This document shows positions 51,138-60,031 of a DNA stretch of 64,000 nucleotides, one piece after another. Position 1 is the first letter of the stretch. Each line of letters opens with the position of its first letter. The notes below the pieces were generated by a model. That model saw nothing but the letters and a program-made list of their open reading frames with translations. It searched no databases and was not told the origin of the DNA. Made by a program: the position numbers and the translations under genes. This DNA is from an uncultured Treponema sp. (GTDB lineage Bacteria > Spirochaetota > Spirochaetia > Treponematales > Treponemataceae), in the NCBI GenBank assembly GCA_938039145.1, contig CALHVG010000050.1, positions 1 to 64,000 on the forward strand, written 5' to 3'.

Positions 51138-51166
51138 TTGATTAAATAAAAAAAAAGCAACATAAT
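51138..51166 (+). promoter_or_regulatory. Promoter of the DAHP synthase gene
   Basis: TTGATT (51138-51143) and CATAAT (51161-51166) are 17 bp apart, about 40 nt before the start. A CA-rich microsatellite (about 51105-51125) lies upstream. Confidence 0.6.
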
Positions 51167-51207
51167 TAAAGTTCATTGCAAGCTAAACCGTCTTTTTGGA
51201 GTTTTCT

Positions 51208-52242
51208 ATGGATATACAAATGAATTTCATCAGAGAAATACCGACACCTGAGGAACTTAAAGCGCAGTTTCCGCTTTCAAAGTCTCTTTCCGAAATAAAG
51301 AACGAGCGCGACAAAATAATACAGGATATTTTCGAAGGAAAAGACAATCGTTTTTTGCTTGTCATAGGTCCCTGTTCCGCTGACAGAGAAGATGCCGTGC
51401 TTGAATATATGTCAAGGCTTATGAAAGTTCAGGAAAAAGTGAAGGAAAAAATTTTCATGATTCCCAGAGTTTACACAAATAAGCCAAGAACGAAGGGCGT
51501 CGGCTATAAAGGAATGCTTCATCAGCCGAATCCTCAGGGCGAAGAAGATATGCTCAAGGGAATCATTGCAATCCGCGGTCTGCACGCACGCGTCATGGAA
51601 GAAACCGGATTTTCATGCGCGGAAGAAATGCTTTATCCCGACAACCATATGTATCTTTCGGACTTGCTTTCCTATGTTGCAATCGGCGCACGCTCCGTGG
51701 AAGACCAGCAGCACAGAATCGTGGCTAGCGGCGTCGGAATCCCTGCCGGAATGAAAAACCCAACCTCCGGCGACATCTCGATAATGATGAATTCCATAAC
51801 GGCGGCGCAAAGCAGACAGAAATTCCTGTACCGCGGTTGGGAAGTCACAACTCAAGGAAACCCCCTAGCCCACGCAATCCTTCGAGGCTTTGTCGATGCC
51901 TACGGGAGAACCCATTCTAACTACCATTACGAAGACCTAAGACTTCTTATCGATGCCTATTCGGAAAGCAAACTGAAAAATCCCGCCGTGATTGTTGACT
52001 GTAACCACGCAAATTCCGGGAAAAAGTACCTTGAACAAATAAGAATCGCAAAAGACGTAATCCACAGTTGCCACGCCTCCGACGACATAAAAAAAATCGT
52101 CAAAGGGCTGATGATTGAAAGTTATCTCCAAGACGGATGCCAGCCGGTAAGCGGCGACGAGTACGGAAAATCCATCACCGACCCGTGTCTGGGCTGGGAG
52201 AAAACCGAAAAACTCATCTACGAGCTTGCGGAACTTCTGTAG
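51208..52242 (+). CDS. 3-deoxy-7-phosphoheptulonate (DAHP) synthase, class I
   Basis: This enzyme condenses phosphoenolpyruvate and erythrose-4-phosphate in the first step of aromatic amino acid synthesis. The 344-residue protein is of the AroFGH type. It has LLVIGPCSADREDAVLEY, IPRVYTNKPRTKGVGYKGM (PEP-binding residues), EMLYPDN, GARSVEDQQHR and VDCNHANSGKK. Feedback specificity (Phe, Tyr or Trp) cannot be told from sequence by eye. The start ATG 51208 has GGAG 6 nt upstream. It is a single-gene unit, convergent with the chemoreceptor gene and followed by an interspersed repeat. Confidence 0.93.
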   Translation: MDIQMNFIREIPTPEELKAQFPLSKSLSEIKNERDKIIQDIFEGKDNRFLLVIGPCSADREDAVLEYMSRLMKVQEKVKEKIFMIPRVYTNKPRTKGVGYKGMLHQPNPQGEEDMLKGIIAIRGLHARVMEETGFSCAEEMLYPDNHMYLSDLLSYVAIGARSVEDQQHRIVASGVGIPAGMKNPTSGDISIMMNSITAAQSRQKFLYRGWEVTTQGNPLAHAILRGFVDAYGRTHSNYHYEDLRLLIDAYSESKLKNPAVIVDCNHANSGKKYLEQIRIAKDVIHSCHASDDIKKIVKGLMIESYLQDGCQPVSGDEYGKSITDPCLGWEKTEKLIYELAELL

Positions 52243-52271
52243 CCTAGTTCACATTTTCAAAAGCAGCATTG

Positions 52272-52370
52272 CCAGTCTGTCCACCCACGGGCTTGCTCCG
52301 GGGGTCGCGGACTAGCCGCCGCTCCGTTTTCGCTTACGCTCAAACCGCTTCGCGCCCTGCGCATCCCGGG
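52272..52370 (-). repeat. G+C-rich interspersed repeat, copy 4 (inverted)
   Basis: The minus strand reads CAGGGCGCGAAGCGGTTTGA, GAAAACGGAGCGGCGG and TAGTCCGCGACC. It aligns with 44967-45073 at roughly four of five bases over about 95 positions. It lies between two convergent genes. Confidence 0.75.
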
Positions 52371-52404
52371 CATGGCGCACCGTGGATTTTCAAGCCGCAC
52401 TTCC

Positions 52405-54300
52405 CTATTCTACTTTGAATCTTGAAAGTTCCTGCGTCACCGACTCAATTGCGCTTTGGTTTTCGATTGCGCTGTTCTTCGTGGTTTCTATAGACCTTGA
52501 AAACTCGTTAATTACCGCGGACGATTCTTTAAGAGCGTCGTTCACTTGGGAAGAAAGCGCAACAACCTCGTCTATGCCTTTTTGAAGCTCGTTGCTGTAA
52601 TCCGCCTGATTCTTAATCAGCACGTTGATTTCAGAAATCTGCCCTGATATTTCATTGGTCGCTTTCAATGTTTCCGATGCCCCGATAGATTGCTCGTGCG
52701 TCGCCCGTGCAATTGTCTCTGTAAGTTCCAGCTGGTCTTGTATGCCGCTACTTATATCTTTGAACGCAGTGCTGGTAGAGGAAATTTTGTCGGCACTGCT
52801 GTTTATAGATTCAACAAGCTGCTCTATCATCACATTTATGTCTTTTGTGCTTTTCGATGTGGATTCGGCGAGCTTTCGAATTTCATCTGCGACAACCGCA
52901 AATCCTTTTCCGGCTTCGCCTGCGTGAGCCGCCTCAATTGCGGCGTTCATCGCAAGAAGGTTCGTCTGACTTGCAACGCTCTGAATAACCTTTGTAACTT
53001 CCATCATCTGCGAAGATTTTTCGGAGATGTCGCTTACTATCTGCATACTTCCCGAAACCGCGCCGTTACCCTTTTCTGAAAGTTCGGAAAGTTTCACGGA
53101 AAGACTTTTCGACCTGTTTATCATCTGCCCTATCGAATTTACGTTTGAAACCATCTCCGTAATGGAAGACGCATTCTGTTCGGTGGCAGCAGTCTGGGCG
53201 GCTACAAGTTCAGAAATCCGCATTGCATCTTTGTTCAGTTTTTCGATGTTTGTCTGCGTGTTGTCAAGAAGCCTGTCCCTTGCGTCGTTTTTCTTATCGA
53301 TATCATCAAAGGAAGTTACAACTTGATTTATTCCCGAAGAACTTTCTTCCGCAGTACGGAGAAGAGCCTTTGCATTCACGGAAACATCCTCGCTGTTTTT
53401 CCGGATTTGTAAAATCGAATCTGAAAGGCTGTCCATAAGCACGTTCAACTCTTCGTTCGTTTTTCCAAAGTCGTCCAATCCCACAATGTCTATGCGAGTG
53501 GTAAGGTCTCCGTTCGTCCTTATGTTCCTTATAACGCCACTTGTCCTTTCAAATCTTATCCTCAATCTAAAAAGAATATAATAGAGCAATGGCAAAGTAT
53601 ACAAACACGAAACCACAAAGCAAACCATCATCTTAGAAAAATAAGAAAAAAACTCCTGATTTGCATGGCGAGCCGCACAATATCCGAACATGATTCCTTG
53701 CCAGTTGAGCAAGAATGCCACAAAAAGTCCGCACAATCCTACCTGAATGGTAAAACGTGAGACACGACCGCTTCCCAAATCCCTTATTTGCAGTTTTTCA
53801 AGATGCTTCTGTGCAACCGCCTTAAAAAAATGCACGCAATATTCCCTTGCCACGGCAAAGAAGCACAGGCAGTTTCCAAAAACCACAAGAAGTGTTATGG
53901 CGACCTCCGCAGGGCTGTCTCCAAGTTTATAGATTCCCTTCTTTGCCTTAACAAAAAGCAGTATCATGTTTCCGATTACATATCCAACGAACAGAATCGC
54001 AGAAATCGCAATCTCCAGGATTTTGAACACACGCCCATACGAAAGCCTTTCCTCGGGAGTTATGGGAGAACCGGAGCGGACTTTTTTCAGAAGAGCTATC
54101 AAAGGCTTCATTGCGATGTAGGCTACAACACAGACAATCATAAAATTAACGACAACGATTAGCAGCGTCATCGGAAGACCTGCCAGCCATTCATTAAAAC
54201 CAAGACCATGGATAAAAGTATACTGACCGTAAGAAAGCAACGGGATCCCAACAAGCGTGCTTATTCCAAACACAGCAACATAAAGCGCAAACAATTCCAT
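52405..54300 (-). CDS. Methyl-accepting chemotaxis protein with multi-helix membrane domain
   Basis: A 631-residue chemoreceptor. The N-terminal part (1 to about 270) has six or seven hydrophobic helices with short loops instead of a periplasmic ligand domain. It is followed by a HAMP-like segment (RNIRTNGDLTTRIDI) and a cytoplasmic signalling domain with the hairpin tip IQSVASQTNLLAMNAAIEA (about residues 440-458). Signals go to CheA/CheW. AAGGAG precedes the start. The promoter, about 110 bases upstream, has its -35 and -10 separated by 19 bp that include 15 consecutive G. Expression should therefore vary with tract length. Confidence 0.92.
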   Translation of the reverse strand: MELFALYVAVFGISTLVGIPLLSYGQYTFIHGLGFNEWLAGLPMTLLIVVVNFMIVCVVAYIAMKPLIALLKKVRSGSPITPEERLSYGRVFKILEIAISAILFVGYVIGNMILLFVKAKKGIYKLGDSPAEVAITLLVVFGNCLCFFAVAREYCVHFFKAVAQKHLEKLQIRDLGSGRVSRFTIQVGLCGLFVAFLLNWQGIMFGYCAARHANQEFFSYFSKMMVCFVVSCLYTLPLLYYILFRLRIRFERTSGVIRNIRTNGDLTTRIDIVGLDDFGKTNEELNVLMDSLSDSILQIRKNSEDVSVNAKALLRTAEESSSGINQVVTSFDDIDKKNDARDRLLDNTQTNIEKLNKDAMRISELVAAQTAATEQNASSITEMVSNVNSIGQMINRSKSLSVKLSELSEKGNGAVSGSMQIVSDISEKSSQMMEVTKVIQSVASQTNLLAMNAAIEAAHAGEAGKGFAVVADEIRKLAESTSKSTKDINVMIEQLVESINSSADKISSTSTAFKDISSGIQDQLELTETIARATHEQSIGASETLKATNEISGQISEINVLIKNQADYSNELQKGIDEVVALSSQVNDALKESSAVINEFSRSIETTKNSAIENQSAIESVTQELSRFKVE

Positions 54301-54411
54301 CTAAAGTACTCTCCTTGATGCATAAAAAAGAACAGTTCCACTCGTCTAGTAAATAGTCGGAGCAGAAGTTTAGACAAGATAAAACTTCCAATACCAAGCA
54401 TGTTTCTACGA

Positions 54412-54442
54412 ATTATACCCCCCCCCCCCCCCGAAAAATCAA
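54412..54442 (-). promoter_or_regulatory. Chemoreceptor promoter with 15-G tract in the spacer
   Basis: On the minus strand TTGATT (54437-54442) is followed by CTTT-type bases and 15 G (54418-54432), then TATAAT (54412-54417). The spacer is 19 bp; loss of two G would give the optimal 17 bp. The tract lies in a promoter, not in a gene. Confidence 0.75.
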
Positions 54443-54510
54443 GTTTTTTTTAAGCAGAGGCAAAATGTCGCTCAAACCTCAGATGATTTTTCTTAGCGGG
54501 GGCGGATTTT

Positions 54511-55662
54511 TTATCCGCAGAACGCCATAAGCCTTCCGAGGGCATCAGTCAATGTCCTCCTCGTACAAGCGAGGTTGATTCTAACGAAATGTTTTCCAGT
54601 TTGTCCATACTCTGCGCCAGAATTTATGAAAAGTCCCGTGCGTTTTCTAAGTTCCGAAGCAAATTCCGTTCCGTCCATTCCGGTTTGGCTTACATCAACC
54701 CACAAAAGATAAGTGGAATCCGCTTTTACGGGCTTTATCGAAGGAATTTTTTCTGCAATGAACGATTCCGCGTGCATTCTGTTTTCCCAAAGATATTCGT
54801 TCAGTTCGTTTAACCAATCCTCCCCTTTTTCGAACGCCGCAACAGCAGCGTCGACGGCAAATGCATTCGGCTCCGCAATTTCATCGGTGTTCAACGCACG
54901 CCACACTTTATGGCGCAAATGCGGCTCGCTCACCATTACGGCGGAAGAATTCAGCCCCGCTATGTTAAAGCATTTCGACGGAGAAAGGCATATTACGGAA
55001 ATATCGGCACATTCTTTAGAGACACTTGCAAAAGGCACGTATTTTTTGCCGGGTACAGTGATGTCGCAATGGATTTCGTCAGAAATTACGGTTACGCCGT
55101 ATTTTTTGCACAAAGAACCGACCTTCGAAAGTTCCTCACGAGTCCATATCCTTCCGCAAGGATTATGCGGATTGCACAAAATCATAAGAGAAACCTGCGG
55201 GTCGGAAAGGTCTTTTTCAAGCCGAACAAAATCCATCGAATATTTTTCACCATCGAAGGACAAGGGGCTTTCAACAACAAAGCGCCCGTTATTCACCACT
55301 GAATTGAAAAAAATATTGTAAACCGGAGTCTGAACAAGAACTTTTTCAGCTGGAGTGGTAAGTTTTCGCACACAGGAAGAAATTGCCGGAACTACACCCG
55401 TGCAAAAAATCAGACTATCTAGAGGAATCTCCAAGGAATGTCTGGTTGCCCACCATTTTTTATAACTTTTCGCCCAAGTTTCGGGGACAACGGAATATCC
55501 GAAGATGCCGTGTTCCGCCCTCCGTTGGATTGCCTCTTTTACACACGGGGCGGTTTGAAAATCCATGTCTGCGACCCAAAGCGGAAGTTCGACCGGCTTT
55601 ACGTCCCATTTAAGCGAATTCGTTCCTATGCGTTCGGGATTTTTATCAAAATCGTATTTCAT
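54511..55662 (-). CDS. PLP-dependent C-S lyase (MalY/PatB, cystalysin-like)
   Basis: A 383-residue fold-type I PLP enzyme that cleaves C-S bonds of cysteine or cystathionine, giving pyruvate, ammonia and a thiol or H2S. Typical are the N-terminal NSLKWDV and LPLWVADMDF blocks, GVVPAISS, LCNPHNPCGRIW, SDEIHCD and the PLP lysine in SPSKCFNIAGL. The same pattern occurs in cystalysin of T. denticola, a haemolytic H2S-producing enzyme; that function here is by analogy. The start follows the upstream stop directly, so it is in one operon with the DUF3737 gene at 55663. Confidence 0.9.
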   Translation of the reverse strand: MKYDFDKNPERIGTNSLKWDVKPVELPLWVADMDFQTAPCVKEAIQRRAEHGIFGYSVVPETWAKSYKKWWATRHSLEIPLDSLIFCTGVVPAISSCVRKLTTPAEKVLVQTPVYNIFFNSVVNNGRFVVESPLSFDGEKYSMDFVRLEKDLSDPQVSLMILCNPHNPCGRIWTREELSKVGSLCKKYGVTVISDEIHCDITVPGKKYVPFASVSKECADISVICLSPSKCFNIAGLNSSAVMVSEPHLRHKVWRALNTDEIAEPNAFAVDAAVAAFEKGEDWLNELNEYLWENRMHAESFIAEKIPSIKPVKADSTYLLWVDVSQTGMDGTEFASELRKRTGLFINSGAEYGQTGKHFVRINLACTRRTLTDALGRLMAFCG

Positions 55663-56562
55663 TTAATACTCGTTCTCGTTTTGATTCGGATCTTCATGGA
55701 ATGATTTTCCTATTTTATCGCAAATGATTTCGGTGTCGTTTGGATTGCACCTCTTCGGATTCAGAATGAGCGTGCCGATTTCGTCAGCCGTTATTTTTCC
55801 GCCACACGGATTTTTTACGCTTTCTATTTTTCCTGAAACCGAAGCGTTTATGTCGGTTGAATATTCAAAAGCCAAAACGGTATTGTTCAGAGTGCAGTTT
55901 TCCAAAACCAAACCGTCCACATAGCAGAGTCCCTGGTCGCTTTCGATAGTGCAGTTCACAAATTTTAGATTTTTGGAATGCCAGCCCAAATATTCACCCA
56001 AAATATAGGAATCGTACACGGTAACATTTTCAGAATTCCAAAACGCATCTTTTGACACAATGCGCGAATTATGAATTTCGATGTTTTTTCCGCCGTCAAG
56101 AAAATAGTTTCCGTCAAGGTTCAAATTATCCGCATAGAAATTTTGTGTGTTAAGCGCAAAATAGTCGCCCTTCGCCTGAACATTTTCGAGCCGAACTCCA
56201 TCGCAATTCCAAAATGTTTCGGCGGCATCGGTGAATTTTACGTTCCGCAGAACGGTGTTCGCACTTCTTCTGAATTCTTTTGGAGCGTCAACAACCGTAT
56301 CTTCCATGGTAATTCCGTTCGTGTTCCACAGCCCGGATTTTCCTAGCGGAGCGAATACACAATTTTTGACAAGAACATCCTGCGAATTCCAAAGCGGATA
56401 TTTGTATTCAAAACGAGAGTCCAGGACTTCCACATTATTCGCATGTTTCAGCGGAGATTCTCCATCCGAGAACACGCAGGAAACATAACTTACATCGTTT
56501 GAAAAATACGCTGCCCTTTCGCCCGATAGATTCTTGTTTGCAATCAATCTGTTTTTGTTCAT
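55663..56562 (-). CDS. DUF3737-like right-handed beta-helix protein
   Basis: A 299-residue cytoplasmic protein made of short repeated strands of the form N-x-V-x-x-x-x-F (VSCVFSDGESPLKH, VLDSRFEYKYPLW, VKNCVFAPLGKSGLW, VRLENVQAKGDYFAL). This resembles DUF3737 proteins of anaerobes, which fold as a beta-helix; function is unknown. A TTG lies two codons upstream, but ATG 56562 is preferred. TATAAT (minus strand, 56568-56573) ends 5 nt before it and there is no ribosome binding site, so a leaderless start is possible. The gene abuts the lyase gene and is probably co-transcribed with it. Confidence 0.82.
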   Translation of the reverse strand: MNKNRLIANKNLSGERAAYFSNDVSYVSCVFSDGESPLKHANNVEVLDSRFEYKYPLWNSQDVLVKNCVFAPLGKSGLWNTNGITMEDTVVDAPKEFRRSANTVLRNVKFTDAAETFWNCDGVRLENVQAKGDYFALNTQNFYADNLNLDGNYFLDGGKNIEIHNSRIVSKDAFWNSENVTVYDSYILGEYLGWHSKNLKFVNCTIESDQGLCYVDGLVLENCTLNNTVLAFEYSTDINASVSGKIESVKNPCGGKITADEIGTLILNPKRCNPNDTEIICDKIGKSFHEDPNQNENEY

Positions 56563-56666
56563 AAGCAATTATATTGTATCCTTTATAATTTTACCCTACA
56601 TATTAACGTACTCACATAAACAGCCGATTGCAAATAATTTTTCGGCATTTTCGATTTTTCGAAAAA

Positions 56667-57992
56667 TCATTCCGCCGTTTCTTTTTTCTTGGTGATTTCG
56701 TACCAGTCTATTTTTCGGGTTATGAACATAAGCAAGACCACAACCGTAAAAAGTCCAAGGCTTCCGATAAGGAGCGCATAGTCTTCAGCCTGAAGTGTTC
56801 CATACAAGAAAATGTACGACACAAGCTGAACCAGGCTCAAAAGGATTCCCCATTTTAGATTTTTCAATATGACCATGGCGTAAAGCAATGTCGTCACGCA
56901 TACACTTAGCGAACAGATAAGGTAAGTCAAGTCGAACGTAATATGCTCGGAAATCGAAAGAAGCAGCAGATAGAACATGATGTCAGCGAACCCAATCAGC
57001 CCGTATTGAATCGGGTGTATCCTGATTTTTGAGAAGACTTCGCATACCATAAGAGCGACAAACGGAATCACCAAAAACAGAAGCGCATATTTCACACTTC
57101 TGGTGGTCTTTTGGTATGCGTCCACAGGAACGATGAACGAAACCTCCACGGATTCCGGCGAAAAAGTGTTTTCCGCAAGCCAACTTTTCGGAAAAACCGT
57201 ACTCAAGCCGGCGATGCTCCACATGGCGGAAAATCCGTTGTCATCCAAATGACGTTCCTGCGGAAGCCAGCCGCCCGAAAAACTTGGAGATTTCCACGAA
57301 GAAGTCATGTTGATTGTGTTGTCGGAGGCAATCGGGCGAATCCTGATTTTTTCTCCGCCCTGAAAACTTACAATGCCTTCAAGGTTCAGCTTTTTGGAAA
57401 AATCGATTCCGGAAAGGGTGTAATAAATGGAAGTCGAAAAAGGCGAAATCGAATCGTATTTTATCGGCGAAACGGGCAACTCAAGTCCGTTTATAGTCAG
57501 ATTCGGCTGGGTCGTAATGTTTTTAGGATTAGAAATCCCCATAATCAGAACAGCTTCTTTTAACATCACGTCTTTTTTTTCTATATTGAAATATGTGAAG
57601 TCAAAATTATCGAAGGACGCTTCCATCTGAATCTGTCCGTTGAATACCGGAACTTTGAATATTCCCCGTGTAAGGTGATATGGATTTACGTTAAAATCAA
57701 GTTTGTAAGAATCTGGCGCAAAAATCACATATTTCGTTTCCGACTCCGTATATCTGTTTCCGTTCGAATCTACGCTTTCTTTGTGAAATTTATACGGAAC
57801 CGCTATAGAAACCCCCTGGAATCCGGCGGTCTTTCCCAGCGGCACTATAATAGATTCTATCGCATCGTCCTTGTAGTCCTGTCTGTCTTCTATCAAATCT
57901 TTTATCATATGAATCGGAATAAGGAACAGCAGCACCATAATGAAAATCAACATGAATTTGATTCCGAAATTAGAAAATTCTACCTTCTTCAT
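56667..57992 (-). CDS. CreD-like inner-membrane protein
   Basis: A 441-residue membrane protein with the CreD layout. It has one N-terminal helix (about 12-32) with IPIHMIKDLIEDRQDYKDDA, a long extracytoplasmic domain (about 35-290) and four to six C-terminal helices (from about 300) starting SVKYALLFLVIPFVALMVCEV with the HPIQYGLIGFADIMFYLLLLS motif. CreD is linked to beta-lactam and envelope stress in proteobacteria, but its activity is undefined. GGAGG lies 4-8 nt before ATG 57992. No CreBC-type genes are adjacent; the upstream AraC gene reads the same way and could be its regulator. Confidence 0.9.
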   Translation of the reverse strand: MKKVEFSNFGIKFMLIFIMVLLFLIPIHMIKDLIEDRQDYKDDAIESIIVPLGKTAGFQGVSIAVPYKFHKESVDSNGNRYTESETKYVIFAPDSYKLDFNVNPYHLTRGIFKVPVFNGQIQMEASFDNFDFTYFNIEKKDVMLKEAVLIMGISNPKNITTQPNLTINGLELPVSPIKYDSISPFSTSIYYTLSGIDFSKKLNLEGIVSFQGGEKIRIRPIASDNTINMTSSWKSPSFSGGWLPQERHLDDNGFSAMWSIAGLSTVFPKSWLAENTFSPESVEVSFIVPVDAYQKTTRSVKYALLFLVIPFVALMVCEVFSKIRIHPIQYGLIGFADIMFYLLLLSISEHITFDLTYLICSLSVCVTTLLYAMVILKNLKWGILLSLVQLVSYIFLYGTLQAEDYALLIGSLGLFTVVVLLMFITRKIDWYEITKKKETAE

Positions 57993-58083
57993 TTTTCCTC
58001 CAAGCAAAATGCGGTTTACAACTTTATATTTTATTTTTCAGAAAATCGTAACAAGAAAACATGCCTTAGTAAAGGCATGGCAT

Positions 58084-58947
58084 TCAGGAAAAGGAAACCG
58101 CATGGGTTTTCTTTCGGTAGTTCAGCGGAGTGCAACCGTATTCCCTCAAAAACAGTCTGTTGAAATAACTTTGGTCTGTGAATCCGCAACGCAAGGCTAT
58201 GTCAAGAATGCTTTCCTGCCCGCCCCGTATAAGATCCCGGCTTACTTCTAGGCGGTGGCGATTCAGGAACGCAATCGGAGAAAGCTGCGCATATTGCCTA
58301 AAGAGTTTTGTGCATTGGCTTCGGCTTACGCAGCCAGCATCCGCTATCCGGTCAAGCGTCAAAGCCTCCGCATAATTCAGATATATGTATTCGGTCATCT
58401 TCTGCTGAACGGCGGCGTTGCTGTCAGAATGGACTTTTGCAGAACCTCCCCTGTAGGCAAGATAAAGTTGCTTGCAAATCTTATAGACCGACGAAATGGC
58501 TTCGAATTCGTAGCCGAATTCTTTTTCTCTAAGGATTTTTTCAAGGTGTTCCATCGCAATTGAAATGTTTACGGCGGAACTTGTTCCCGAAGCAAACCGC
58601 ACGTGCGAAAAATCCGAATCCTCTAAAATATGGCGGATATATTTTTCGTACATAAATCCGTTTTGAGAAAGAAGCCCTGTTCCGACGATTAAAGCCGTAT
58701 GAGCCGCATTTTCAGAAAGAGCCGCGGAAATCTGATGAAGCTGACGGCGGTTTATAAAACATACATCCCCTGCCGAAAGCTGAAATTCCTTTCCTGCCGT
58801 GCAACAAAGCAAAGATCCTTCCGCAACGGAAATCAACTCGATGTTTTCGTGCCAGTGAGCCATCGAACTATGCACCGTCTGTTCCGCAATGCTTTCGTTC
58901 TTGCAATAAATCGGAAGACTCTCGTTTTCAAAATGAAGCGTTTCCAT
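58084..58947 (-). CDS. AraC-family regulator with cupin domain
   Basis: A 287-residue regulator. The N-terminal cupin (about 25-130) contains HWHENIELISVAEGSLLC and LSAGDVCFINRRQLHQI. The C-terminal AraC domain (about 185-285) has LTLDRIADAGCVSRSQCTKLFRQY and ILDIALRCGFTDQSYFNRLF. CGAGG precedes the start. Two direct copies of TTATACTA, 21 bp apart, occur upstream (59023-59051). They are a plausible binding site affecting this gene and the divergent peroxiredoxin. The CreD-like gene follows in the same direction after 91 bases. The ligand is unknown; the cupin suggests a small sugar or aromatic molecule. Confidence 0.9.
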   Translation of the reverse strand: METLHFENESLPIYCKNESIAEQTVHSSMAHWHENIELISVAEGSLLCCTAGKEFQLSAGDVCFINRRQLHQISAALSENAAHTALIVGTGLLSQNGFMYEKYIRHILEDSDFSHVRFASGTSSAVNISIAMEHLEKILREKEFGYEFEAISSVYKICKQLYLAYRGGSAKVHSDSNAAVQQKMTEYIYLNYAEALTLDRIADAGCVSRSQCTKLFRQYAQLSPIAFLNRHRLEVSRDLIRGGQESILDIALRCGFTDQSYFNRLFLREYGCTPLNYRKKTHAVSFS

Positions 58948-59022
58948 AAAAACCTCGATTTACGATTGCATTATAATCGCAAGGAACAAGAAAAATCAAT
59001 AATCAATTACTTTTATAGCAGA

Positions 59023-59051
59023 TTATACTAAATATATCGCATTTTATACTA
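59023..59051. promoter_or_regulatory. Direct repeats in the AraC / peroxiredoxin interval
   Basis: TTATACTA occurs at 59023-59030 and 59044-59051, spaced by two helical turns (21 bp), in an A+T-rich interval between divergent genes. AraC-type proteins usually bind such direct repeats. Confidence 0.45.
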
Positions 59052-59148
59052 TATTTTAATCTTTTTGTAGCATATTATTAAAACATAACTTGAGCGGTCT
59101 AGAACGACGGCGCAAGAAAAAACGAAAACATTTAAAGGAGATAAAATC

Positions 59149-59823
59149 ATGGAAGAAACACCACGAAAAATGCCATTGATTGGCGAAGATGCGCCTGCTT
59201 TTCAGGCGGTAACAACCCAAGGAAACATCAATTTTCCTGCAGATTACAAAGGTAAATGGGTGATTCTGTTCTCTCATCCGGCGGACTTTACTCCGGTTTG
59301 CACCACAGAATTCATGACTTTCGGCACTATGCTCGAAGAATTCAAGGCTTTGAACACGGAATTGATTGGGCTTTCCGTCGATTCTCTTTATTCGCATATC
59401 GCATGGCTCAGAAAAATTCAGGAGCTTGAATGGAACGGCATGAAGAATGTGAACGTAACGTTCCCTCTTATCGAAGACATTCGCATGGAAGTCGCAAACA
59501 AATACGGAATGATTCAGCCGGGAGCATCAACCACTCAGGCTGTGCGAGCTGTGTTCATAATCGATCCGAAAGGAAAGATTCGTGCGATTTTGTACTATCC
59601 GCTCAGCACGGGACGCAATTTTGACGAAATCAAGCGCATGATTATTGCGTTGCAGAAGACCGATGCCGCTGACTGCGCAACTCCTGCAAACTGGAGACCG
59701 GGCGACGACGTTATCGTGCCTCCTGCCGGTAGCTGCGGAACAGCAAAAGAGCGAATGGACAACCAGACCGGAGACCAATATTGCCTTGACTGGTTCATCT
59801 GCTTCCGCCGAGAGAAAAAATAG
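59149..59823 (+). CDS. Peroxiredoxin (Prx6-like)
   Basis: A 224-residue thiol peroxidase that reduces peroxides. The peroxidatic cysteine is C51 in HPADFTPVCTTEF. The length and the C-terminal extension (with STGRNFDEIKRM and several further Cys, including CLDWFICF) match the archaeal/anaerobe Prx6-like group rather than AhpC. AAGGAGA precedes the start. It is divergent from an AraC regulator and near thioredoxin reductase (61593), which may regenerate it. A rho-independent terminator follows. Confidence 0.93.
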   Translation: MEETPRKMPLIGEDAPAFQAVTTQGNINFPADYKGKWVILFSHPADFTPVCTTEFMTFGTMLEEFKALNTELIGLSVDSLYSHIAWLRKIQELEWNGMKNVNVTFPLIEDIRMEVANKYGMIQPGASTTQAVRAVFIIDPKGKIRAILYYPLSTGRNFDEIKRMIIALQKTDAADCATPANWRPGDDVIVPPAGSCGTAKERMDNQTGDQYCLDWFICFRREKK

Positions 59824-59856
59824 GCAAACCTAAAAACAACTCTTGCTATTATAAAA

Positions 59857-59905
59857 AAAGCCGTTCCCGAAATAACTTAACAGTTTGCTTGGGAGCGGTT
59901 TTCTT
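59857..59905 (+). terminator. Terminator of the peroxiredoxin gene
   Basis: AAAGCCGTTCCC (59857-59868) pairs with GGGAGCGGTTTT (59891-59902), two G-T pairs, ending in a T-run. Confidence 0.8.
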
Positions 59906-60031
59906 ATAATCAGATAAATCTAAATTCAAAATTAGCCGTCAAGTTTTTGCAAACGCAAAGCATTTCCAAAAAATCAGGCTTCTAAAAAGCAGCAGCGGAA
60001 AATGCAAGCGTCGGTTTCTTTCAATTTCCTT

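Noticed and set aside
54418..54432. Fifteen consecutive C as an assembly gap or artefact
   Set aside because: The run is framed exactly by good -35 and -10 hexamers on the minus strand and its length is modest, which fits a biological contingency tract better than a gap filler.
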